Origin: Actinomycetaceae bacterium
GTDB lineage: Bacteria > Actinomycetota > Actinomycetes > Actinomycetales > Actinomycetaceae
Reading direction: 5' to 3'
Assembly: GCA_030537615.1 (NCBI GenBank)
Contig: JAUNVP010000004.1
Location: forward strand, 78,218 to 142,217
Length of the DNA stretch: 64,000 nt
Each line of letters starts with the position of its first letter. Positions within the stretch are counted from its first letter, which is position 1. Of this stretch, positions 34,063 to 41,511 are shown piece after piece. The notes under the pieces are model-generated. The model was not told where the DNA came from. It saw only the letters and a list, made by a program, of their open reading frames with translations, and did no database searches. The position numbers and the translations under genes were made by a program.

Positions 34063-35531
34063 CATCGGCTCCTTGCGGATGGGAATCCCGGAATCGGAAG
34101 ATCCTCGGGGGTTAGTACGTCGGAGAGAAAATCTACGCTGTCTTCAATAGCGGGTGCTGAGCAAGTCACAATGTCTTGCCAGATTTCATATATATACACC
34201 ACGTGCGCGTCCTCCTCCTCAGCAAAGAACTCGCTGAGGAATCGCACCGCGCGTCCGGTCCGGCCGTAGGGAGCGACCCCAGCTCGCCTCTCAATCAGTT
34301 CAACCGTCTCGGTGTAAGTCGCCGATGAGTGCGCGTAGTACAGCGGCCCCACCCGCGGTCGGTTCAGGAAGCGACCAATGACGATTCGATCTGTCGTTCC
34401 ACGCCGGGGGCGGGCATCCAGTGAAGGCACAATATCTTGATCGTGTTCAACGGCGATAACAGTCACATCGCGGGGGACGCGCAGACGCCGACCCGGCGTC
34501 CCGAGCGTCACCACACCACGAACGTTCAGTTGCCGCGGGTGTCGCTCGAGAAGAGCGAGGCCGACAACACCTCCTTGTGAATGTCCCATGATGAGAACAG
34601 GTTCGCGATTGAGATTGCGCTCGCTCACCCCTTCGGAACGCATCGCGTGATGGATCGCGGAAACCAGACCGAGACGCATCGCAGAAGGCAGGCCGAGCAT
34701 TTCCCGCACGTTGGTTTCCGTATCGGCAGGATTCGGAGTCGATTGTGGATCAGCATGATCGGTTCCGGGGACTGACACAATCCAACGTCGTGATGCACCC
34801 GTTCCAACTGCCGTGATCTTCACGGCAGCACCACACGCCTTAGCCCAGTAGAGATCGTCAATATCAGCCGCCATATCTGCCAGGGTATGCGGGGCTCCTA
34901 GACGGCGAATATTGAGTCGAGTACTCTCCTGCCCTTCGATCCGTTCTCCGTTTTTCACCACCGGGCGAACATGGACACGGCCGCCGCGAAACCATCCGAC
35001 AGCAGTTCCAATCGCCAAGTAGCTGGCCATGAGCGATTCGTAGCCGCGGCGCGGAACCAAGGGAAGGGTTTCCGCAGCGATACCGCGCGGGTCAAGTTTG
35101 AGCTTAATACGTGCGTGCAAGTACCCTCGGCCAAGTGCGGTCAATCCCATGGCGGCACGGCACGCTGCTTGAACGACCAGGGTGTCAAGACCCGGCTCGT
35201 CAAAGAATGTCCGTTGCGCCTGTTCGACCAGCGCGGTGCCGTCGGAGCGGGCACGAGCCTGCAAAGCTGAACGCACGGAGGGCGGGAATGGCACATGCTC
35301 GGCCACCAGCGACAACGCAATATTGCGCCCGAGCGCTGTCACCACCGGAGCGAGCACATCGACAGCATCAAACAGCCACATGGTTTCTGGAACTCGCCGC
35401 GCCCCGTAGTACATCGGATAGGTTCGCCGCGAAACCGAAAACGCGGGATTAGATGCGTCCGGTTGAGCTTCGGAAGGCCGAGTCTCGACGGGAAGAAAGC
35501 GCGCCATCATCTCCCGAATTATCCGCGCCAT
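34062..35531 (-). CDS. second lipase-like alpha/beta hydrolase
   Basis: 489 residues. The N-terminal about 230 are helical with several mildly hydrophobic stretches; the C-terminal part is an alpha/beta hydrolase with RWIVSVPGTDH, GHSQGG (nucleophile Ser near 316), EHDQDIVPSLDARP and a late His in YYAHSSATYTETVE. The hydrolase half parallels the 30080-31591 protein: same GHSQGG, same x-x-DIVP-x-LD motif and the same N-P-x-D-x-x-x-N pattern before the elbow. ATG at 35531 has AGGGG five bases upstream. Divergent from the copper promoter. Confidence 0.7.
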   Translation of the reverse strand: MARIIREMMARFLPVETRPSEAQPDASNPAFSVSRRTYPMYYGARRVPETMWLFDAVDVLAPVVTALGRNIALSLVAEHVPFPPSVRSALQARARSDGTALVEQAQRTFFDEPGLDTLVVQAACRAAMGLTALGRGYLHARIKLKLDPRGIAAETLPLVPRRGYESLMASYLAIGTAVGWFRGGRVHVRPVVKNGERIEGQESTRLNIRRLGAPHTLADMAADIDDLYWAKACGAAVKITAVGTGASRRWIVSVPGTDHADPQSTPNPADTETNVREMLGLPSAMRLGLVSAIHHAMRSEGVSERNLNREPVLIMGHSQGGVVGLALLERHPRQLNVRGVVTLGTPGRRLRVPRDVTVIAVEHDQDIVPSLDARPRRGTTDRIVIGRFLNRPRVGPLYYAHSSATYTETVELIERRAGVAPYGRTGRAVRFLSEFFAEEEDAHVVYIYEIWQDIVTCSAPAIEDSVDFLSDVLTPEDLPIPGFPSARSR

Positions 35532-35582
35532 CTCAACCCCTCTCACCTGTGCTACCAGCAGATTTTATCCTGCCCGCATCTC

Positions 35583-35611
35583 TCGACACTAACACCCCAG
35601 CGGGGTATATT
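35583..35611 (+). promoter_or_regulatory. CsoR-type copper operator within a strong promoter
   Basis: -35 TCGACA (35583-35588), 17-base spacer, -10 TATATT (35606-35611). The spacer holds the perfect palindrome ACCCC-AGC-GGGGT (35594-35606), the core of CsoR operators (ACCCC-N-GGGGT flanked by TA). A bound CsoR would cover the spacer and -10. Downstream lie a csoR remnant, copZ and copA in that order, so this is the copper-inducible promoter of the locus. Confidence 0.8.
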
Positions 35612-35647
35612 TTGGGACGGAGACAGTCGCAGTTTCAACCGAAAGTG

Positions 35648-35856
35648 GTGATTACAGCGAGCGACACGTGTTCCACAGACTAGTATCTAGTCCGGCTCCG
35701 CCGTATCGAAGATCGCGAGCTCGACACCGTCGCTATCGTATCCGGTGAAGAACACGGAAAAACTGCGTTATCAAAGCCAAACACCAATCAGACGACGCGC
35801 CAGCAGACAAGATCCGCGAAGAAATACTCGCAATCTTGCGACTGGTCAAATCATAG
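35648..35856 (+). pseudogene. csoR: decayed csoR copper repressor
   Basis: From GTG 35648 the frame reads a short N-terminus, a TAG stop at 35681, then YLVRLRRIE, the CsoR N-terminal signature. It jumps to ELDTVAI...EEH, matching the later ALDRVALxLLDEH segment, so about 34 codons including the first Cu-binding Cys (YCIDxL) are missing in frame. After EEHGK a one-base loss in an A run shifts the frame, and the other frame continues NCVIKAKHQSDD...IREEILAILRLVKS to TAG, the expected C-terminus with its HCV-type cysteine. At least three lesions: in-frame stop, deletion, frameshift. Confidence 0.82.
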
Positions 35857-35868
35857 AAAGTGAAGACA

Positions 35869-36099
35869 ATGAGTACGGTAACTCTCAACGTTAAAGGACT
35901 GACCTGCGGACATTGCGTCGCTTCGGTGACCGAAGAACTGAGCGAAATCCGCGGTGTTGATTCGGTATCAGTCGACCTCAACGCTGGCGAAGACAAGGTG
36001 TCAAAGACCACCGTCACTACCAGTGGCGTCGTCACCGACGATGCATTGCGCGATGCCATAGCCGAGGCCGGATACGACCTCGTTTCGATCGAACGCTAA
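35869..36099 (+). CDS. copZ: copper chaperone, HMA domain
   Basis: 76-residue heavy-metal-associated domain protein of the CopZ/Atx1 type with the copper-binding motif GLTCGHC at residues 9-15. The ferredoxin-like pattern continues with VDSVSVDLNAG and AIAEAGYDLV. It carries Cu(I) in the cytoplasm to CopA, which is encoded four bases downstream. The ATG at 35869 is preferred to GTG 35860. It follows the csoR remnant and shares its promoter. Confidence 0.93.
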   Translation: MSTVTLNVKGLTCGHCVASVTEELSEIRGVDSVSVDLNAGEDKVSKTTVTTSGVVTDDALRDAIAEAGYDLVSIER

Positions 36100-36103
36100 T
36101 CGA

Positions 36104-38494
36104 GTGAGTACAACGCGCGATAACACCACCACCTCCATATCAATCGGCGAGGAGACCCGCGAGCGAGCCCACATGCTCAAAGCGCGGCTCATCGTCGCCA
36201 CAGTTTTCGCCCTCCCAGTTATGGCGATATCGATGGTGCCCGCCTGGCAATTTCTCGGCTGGCAGTGGGTAGTCGCAGCATGTTCAATGCCGGTGGTCAT
36301 CTGGGCTGCCTGGCCATTCCATGCGGCTGCCTTGAGAGCGGCACGACATGGCTCCTCCACGATGGATACGCTTGTATCCCTTGGAGTCATTGCCTCAACA
36401 CTGTGGTCGCTGTGGGCACTGTTTTTCGGCGGGGCGGGAATTCTCGGCCTGAAAATGAACATGACGTTCTTGCCTATGAATGCCGCCACCAACTGTTGCC
36501 CAGAACTGTACTTCGAAGCCGCCACCATGGTGACAACGTTCCTGCTCGCGGGACGGTACGCCGAAGCGCGCACGCGTTATCGAGCCGGGGACGCGTTGCG
36601 TTCTCTGCTCGAACTTGGCGCCAAACAAGCCCATCGGATCAGACCCGAGGGCGGAGTCGAACTCGTCGACGTGGATGATCTTGCGGTGGATGATCGGGTG
36701 GTCGTGAAACCGGGTGAGAAGATCCCCACCGACGGGGTAGTCGAAGCCGGACATGCCGCGCTCGATACGTCATTGCTGACGGGTGAATCGATCCCCGTGG
36801 CGGTAGCTCCAGGCGATGAAGTCACCGGCGCCACTATCAATACCGATGGACAGCTAACCGTCAAGGTAACGCGCGTTGGTGCAGATACAACGCTGGCCCG
36901 CATCGGCCAAATGGTGACTCAGGCACAAGCCGGTAAAGCTCCGGTCCAACGTTTGGCCGACAAGATTTCCTCCGTGTTCGTACCCGCCGTCATCTCGATT
37001 TCGATTCTCACCCTCATCGGGTGGCTAATCTTTGGCCCCGGCCTACAATCAGCATTCACGGCGGCCGTCGCCGTCCTCGTTATCGCCTGCCCGTGTGCAC
37101 TCGGCCTCGCCACTCCGACCGCACTGCTCGTTGGATCGGGGCGAGCAGCGCAACTCGGCATTGTCATTAAAGGCCCCGAGATTCTCGAATCGACACGGCA
37201 GATCGACACCATCGTGCTCGATAAAACCGGCACCGTCACCAAAGCTCAGATGCATGTGGTCCACCACGACGGAGAAGAGGACGCACTGGCCGCAGCTTCA
37301 GCGGTTGAGGCCGGCTCCTCCCACCCGGTTGCACAGGCTATTGTTGAGGCCATTCCGAGCTCCGCCACGGCCTCCCAGTTCGTCAACCACGCCGGCGACG
37401 GGGTGAGCGCAACGGTGGATAACCAGCGGGTATTTGTTGGCAAACCCCAGTGGATTGAGAGTATCGGCTTTTCCCTCGACCCGGTTGCGCAATCGATTGA
37501 GCGCGGCCTCGATACGGGAGCCACGATCTCTGTCGTCGCCGCGGCCCCCCTCGACTCGGTGCTGTCGACCGAACCAGAAGCACCAACGCCGCAATCGACC
37601 GAAGTTACGAGCGAGGCAGAAACCGCGCGGTGGGCGGTTGAACTCGCAGTTGGTGGGATGACGTGCGCCTCGTGTGTGCGTCGCGTCGAACGCAAGCTCG
37701 GCAAGCTCCCCGGAGTCAAAGCCGAGGTCAACCTCGCGACCGAAGGCGCTCACGTCCTGCTCGACGACGACATTTCGAACGAAGAACTCATCTCCGTTGT
37801 CGAAAAAGCCGGGTATACGGCAAGTATTCGAGGCCGTCACACGATTGAGTCTGGATCCCAGGAAACCGCGTCTGCGGCGCACCCCACGGATACAGTGCGC
37901 TGGCACAATCCACAGGTGAGCGACGGGGTGGCCTCCGGAGTGTTTTGGGTCAGCGACGAGGTGAAAGAAACCTCCGGCGAAGCCATCGAACAACTTCGCG
38001 CCCTCGACATTACACCGGTGCTCCTCACCGGTGACAACGAACGCGCGGCCCGCCACGTTGCCGAACAAGTTGGGATCGAGGACGTTCGCGCTCAGGTGCT
38101 TCCCGATGCGAAGCGCGATGTGATTGCCGAACTCCAAGAACACGGGAAAGTCGTTGCCATGGTGGGTGACGGTGTTAATGACGCCGCAGCTCTTGCCCAG
38201 GCCGGAACCCGCGGTCTCGGTATGGCGATGGGATCGGGAACAGACGTAGCAATTGAGGCTGCCGACATTACCCTCGTCGGATCCGATCTGCGTTCAGCTG
38301 CACAGGCGATCCGGATTTCACGTCGGACACTGCGGATTATCAAACAAAATCTGTTTTGGGCGTTCGCTTATAACGTGGCGGCGATTCCGCTCGCGATGGC
38401 CGGCCTACTCAATCCGATGATCGCTGGGGCTGCGATGGCAGCCTCCTCGGTCATGGTGGTAACGAACTCGCTCCGTCTGCGTACGGCTTCTTAG
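36104..38494 (+). CDS. copA: copper-exporting P1B-type ATPase with internal HMA domain
   Basis: 796-residue Cu(I)-exporting ATPase in the cytoplasmic membrane. CPC motif at 329-331, phosphorylation site DKTGT with D373, SSHPVA in the ATP-binding domain, TGES in the actuator, GDGVND near 689. The N-terminus has no metal-binding domain; the first helix follows about 25 residues. Instead a complete HMA domain with GGMTCASC (C521, C524) occupies about residues 510-580, inserted between two strands of the ATP-binding/P-domain region and flanked by long Ser/Thr/Glu linkers. The lumenal loop contains MNMTFLPMNAATNCC. GTG start, four bases after copZ. Confidence 0.93.
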   Translation: MSTTRDNTTTSISIGEETRERAHMLKARLIVATVFALPVMAISMVPAWQFLGWQWVVAACSMPVVIWAAWPFHAAALRAARHGSSTMDTLVSLGVIASTLWSLWALFFGGAGILGLKMNMTFLPMNAATNCCPELYFEAATMVTTFLLAGRYAEARTRYRAGDALRSLLELGAKQAHRIRPEGGVELVDVDDLAVDDRVVVKPGEKIPTDGVVEAGHAALDTSLLTGESIPVAVAPGDEVTGATINTDGQLTVKVTRVGADTTLARIGQMVTQAQAGKAPVQRLADKISSVFVPAVISISILTLIGWLIFGPGLQSAFTAAVAVLVIACPCALGLATPTALLVGSGRAAQLGIVIKGPEILESTRQIDTIVLDKTGTVTKAQMHVVHHDGEEDALAAASAVEAGSSHPVAQAIVEAIPSSATASQFVNHAGDGVSATVDNQRVFVGKPQWIESIGFSLDPVAQSIERGLDTGATISVVAAAPLDSVLSTEPEAPTPQSTEVTSEAETARWAVELAVGGMTCASCVRRVERKLGKLPGVKAEVNLATEGAHVLLDDDISNEELISVVEKAGYTASIRGRHTIESGSQETASAAHPTDTVRWHNPQVSDGVASGVFWVSDEVKETSGEAIEQLRALDITPVLLTGDNERAARHVAEQVGIEDVRAQVLPDAKRDVIAELQEHGKVVAMVGDGVNDAAALAQAGTRGLGMAMGSGTDVAIEAADITLVGSDLRSAAQAIRISRRTLRIIKQNLFWAFAYNVAAIPLAMAGLLNPMIAGAAMAASSVMVVTNSLRLRTAS

Positions 38495-40683
38495 CGGCAC
38501 GCGGTGATTTCGTAGAGCGTTCCGTTTCCGGCGCGCGCTACCTCGGTAAACCCACGGGTCACGTCGACACCGTAGAAGCCGGGAAGGGTTTCGCTGCGCG
38601 GCGTACCGTAGTACGACGAATCGGGTTTTGCCCAGAAGTGGGTGACACCTTCCCTGTTCAGCAACGTGCACACTTCCGGGCTGTCGTGAATATGGACAAA
38701 ACGCCAGGCCAGCAAGTTGACGTCCTCATCCGCATCAACGATCGACAGTTGTGGAAAGAGGACGCGGCGGTTACCGAGTGCTTGAAAATAAACCGTGCCC
38801 TGCGCTGGATCGCCAATGATGACCGCATCGGACGGGAGATAGTCGGAGACCGACCGCATGAGATCGAGTTCCGCGGTATTCGCCATTCCGGCCGGCCCCA
38901 CGTGTTCAGGGTCGTAGACCGTGCGCAGAGCGAGCACTCGCGCATCGATTGCTCCGAATCCTGTCGCGAGGACGAGGGCGAGGGCGAGCATCGTGCTGTT
39001 AGCCGTAATGAGCCATTGTTTCCAGGTGACGGCGCGCAACCATATTTTCCACGATCGTCGAGGTTTCTCGGGAACATCGAAGCGGCGCCAGTTGGTTTCT
39101 CCCACGCGCCACTGCGAAGCGGCCTCCCACGCGGTTTCGAGATGCTCCGGGATCGGTTCGGACTCACTCCACCGCGCGCGGATCAGGCGACCCAGATACA
39201 TCAAACCAGCGGTAACGAGCAGACAGATCACCACCTGCATGATTCCCATCAGTCGGCGCGGATCGGAATACCACGGGCCGACCAGAAGCTTGAGCCCAAA
39301 GTTCGGGGCGTAGGCGAGGAATACGAGCACGGCAAAAATCGCCCAGGTGGCCGGTACCCACGTTGCTTTCCGCGAAGTCGCCGCGTCAACACCGGTTACC
39401 ATCACCCACAGTCCGATACCGGTCAGTGCGGTCATCGTTACGAGCGAGAGTACGAAACCGGGGGCAAATGGGAATGGCGGAAACGGGGTGAACGGATGGA
39501 AAAGTGCGTCGATCCACGAGGTTTTGCGTTCAAAATGAGCGGTTGCTCGGGTGACGGGATGGACGAGAACGGCGGCGAAAACCCCGACTCCGGCTAGCGC
39601 CATTGCCAACAGGAGACCCACACGCCCCCGTTGACCCGCGCGGTACATGCTGCGGACCAGGCGCGTTCCGTTGGAGACTGTCATAACAACCGTGAGAGCG
39701 CCGACGTTGAAGAATGCAATCGGATGCGCTCCCACAGCCCCCACGCATCCGAGGAGCACCACCGCGATTAAAGCCGCCAGCGCACCGTTTCCTTCTGCGC
39801 CGTAAAGCGCGCGGATAAACCGTCTTCCGACAACCATGATCGCCGCGACAAGGCCCGGCACGAAGGCCATCGAGATAGCGTTGGGCCACTGCGCGTACAT
39901 CGAGACGAAGTCCGCGGGGAAAGCCAGAGTGAGGCCCGCGACAACGGCTGCGAGCGCAGTTCGTTCCTTCTCCCCCCAGGTGACGTGAGCGAGAGCCGCA
40001 ATGCCAACTACCCACCACACGATGAGGACGATGGAGGACAGGTTAATCATCGGAATGACTGTTGACGCGGTGGAGAACAGAGCGACGAATCCGTGCCAAA
40101 TGCTCGGGTAGAACATGCCGCTAGCGGATGCTCCGAACATCGGCGAGAGCGCATTGAGAGGATTCGCGTCAGCTCCGGTGACGACAAGCCACACGGCGTT
40201 CGCATGAAACGCGGGGTCCCACTGTTGGAGCGGATTGTTCAGATCAACCCGCAGTAGCCCGAGCGTGGCAAGGACAACACCTGCTGTGACGAAGATAGCC
40301 ACTCGCCGTTGTATCCCCCATATTCGTCTACCGCGAGCGATCCCCAGCGCAACTAATCCTAACGTCGTCGAAGCTGCGAGATAGGTGCCACCAGTTGATG
40401 CGCTCCAGGTCAGCCCAGAGAATCCGAGCGGAGAGGTTGGTGAAAAAACGAATGCCGCAACAGTCAGCATTCCGAATGTGACTGCCGGCGCTAGCGCCAG
40501 TTGTACGAGTATGCTCGGAGTGTGGGAATTAAGTTCAGGAGCTTCACTCCACGCCCATTTAGGCGGATAGTAACGGGAGCGAGCGACAAATCCGGAAACC
40601 GCCCCCACCCACACGAGACCGGGTATCCATCCAGCCGCGAGCATGAGTACGAGGCGGGGGCCCAGTTCGATCCAGGTCATCAT
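38491..40683 (-). CDS. DUF6541-type polytopic membrane protein, GT-C-like
   Basis: 730 residues with about 14 membrane helices and an extracytoplasmic C-terminal domain (about 600-730). Conserved in actinobacteria. The pattern DPAFHANAVWLV in the first large loop, with an acidic residue, resembles the catalytic loop of GT-C glycosyltransferases that use polyprenyl sugar donors; the assignment is inference. The C-terminal part has SDYLPSDAVIIGDPAQGT. It ends inside the copA stop (4-base tail-to-tail overlap) and shares one base with the stop of the upstream dedA gene (TGATG). Confidence 0.7.
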   Translation of the reverse strand: MMTWIELGPRLVLMLAAGWIPGLVWVGAVSGFVARSRYYPPKWAWSEAPELNSHTPSILVQLALAPAVTFGMLTVAAFVFSPTSPLGFSGLTWSASTGGTYLAASTTLGLVALGIARGRRIWGIQRRVAIFVTAGVVLATLGLLRVDLNNPLQQWDPAFHANAVWLVVTGADANPLNALSPMFGASASGMFYPSIWHGFVALFSTASTVIPMINLSSIVLIVWWVVGIAALAHVTWGEKERTALAAVVAGLTLAFPADFVSMYAQWPNAISMAFVPGLVAAIMVVGRRFIRALYGAEGNGALAALIAVVLLGCVGAVGAHPIAFFNVGALTVVMTVSNGTRLVRSMYRAGQRGRVGLLLAMALAGVGVFAAVLVHPVTRATAHFERKTSWIDALFHPFTPFPPFPFAPGFVLSLVTMTALTGIGLWVMVTGVDAATSRKATWVPATWAIFAVLVFLAYAPNFGLKLLVGPWYSDPRRLMGIMQVVICLLVTAGLMYLGRLIRARWSESEPIPEHLETAWEAASQWRVGETNWRRFDVPEKPRRSWKIWLRAVTWKQWLITANSTMLALALVLATGFGAIDARVLALRTVYDPEHVGPAGMANTAELDLMRSVSDYLPSDAVIIGDPAQGTVYFQALGNRRVLFPQLSIVDADEDVNLLAWRFVHIHDSPEVCTLLNREGVTHFWAKPDSSYYGTPRSETLPGFYGVDVTRGFTEVARAGNGTLYEITACR

Positions 40684-41408
40684 CAGTCGTCGCGCGCGTC
40701 CTCAGAGATGGTCATATCGGCGATTTGGTCAGCGGTCTCAAACGCCTTTCGGGCGCGAACCTTGTGGAGCACGAATTCAAAGACCATGGGGAGGATCGAT
40801 ACGAAAACGATAAGGAGGATAATAGCGGTCAAGTTGTCGTGAATGAAGGCAACCCCGCCGAGTGCAGCTCCGAGAATGGTCAGCCCCGTCCCCCACAGTA
40901 ACGCTCCCACAAGATTCCACAAAGTGAAGCGGGTACGGTTATATCCGGCGATCCCCGCCGCGATGGGAACGAATGTGCGAACGAAGGGAACGAACCGTCC
41001 GATCACCAGCGAACGCCCCCCGTAGCGGGCAAAGAAGTTCTCCGATTGCACGAGGTATTCGGTTTTCAGCACTCTCGCATCATCAGAGAAAAGTCCGCGC
41101 CCAAAGCGTTTACCGATCCAGTACCCGACCTGAGACCCGGCAATCGCGCAGATCGTAATGGTGAGGACAAGTACCCACAGGCTGAGTCCCAGTTGCGTGT
41201 GGAGCAGTCCGGCGGAAAAGACGAGTGAATCTCCGGGAAGTACCGGGAACAGAACGCCGGATTCAATGAAGACAATTGCTGCGACGCCGAGCAGAACCCA
41301 CGGCCCCATGGCAAGCAGGAGTGATTCAGGGTCCTTAAACCAGCCGATCAGTGTTTCGAGCCACGACACCCACATTACGAGGGCCGTGTCGGTTAAAACG
41401 GGAGTCAC
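40683..41408 (-). CDS. DedA family membrane protein
   Basis: 241 residues, DedA/SNARE-associated family. Signature FPVLPGDSLVFSAG near the N-terminus and GRFVPFVRTFVPIAAG with the conserved arginines in the middle; five to six hydrophobic segments including two re-entrant ones. Members flip undecaprenyl phosphate or phospholipids and affect proton-motive force. I used GTG at 41408, with AAGGA six bases upstream; ATG at 41423 and a frame to 41495 are possible. Coupled to the downstream DUF6541 gene, which fits a shared role in lipid-linked sugar handling. Confidence 0.88.
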   Translation of the reverse strand: MTPVLTDTALVMWVSWLETLIGWFKDPESLLLAMGPWVLLGVAAIVFIESGVLFPVLPGDSLVFSAGLLHTQLGLSLWVLVLTITICAIAGSQVGYWIGKRFGRGLFSDDARVLKTEYLVQSENFFARYGGRSLVIGRFVPFVRTFVPIAAGIAGYNRTRFTLWNLVGALLWGTGLTILGAALGGVAFIHDNLTAIILLIVFVSILPMVFEFVLHKVRARKAFETADQIADMTISEDARDD

Positions 41409-41499
41409 GTGGTGTCCTTCCATGAGGGGCTCTGCCGTTAGCCTACTACTGTCAGCGGGTTTTGCGGCGCGCGAGGTGCTCAAAAAACTGTTCAATGCG

Positions 41500-41505
41500 T
41501 AAGCT
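41500..41505 (+). promoter_or_regulatory. -10 hexamer of a probable leaderless mRNA
   Basis: TAAGCT ends exactly six bases before the ATG at 41512 and no ribosome binding site is present. Confidence 0.5.
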
Positions 41506-41511
41506 TAAAGC

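Noticed and set aside
37298..38143. 281-residue minus-strand ORF antisense to copA
   Set aside because: Shadow of copA; Arg/Gly-rich, no start signal, no family match.
38638..39597. 319-residue plus-strand ORF antisense to the DUF6541 gene
   Set aside because: Shadow ORF; hydrophilic and Arg-rich, opposite a polytopic membrane protein whose helices are clear.
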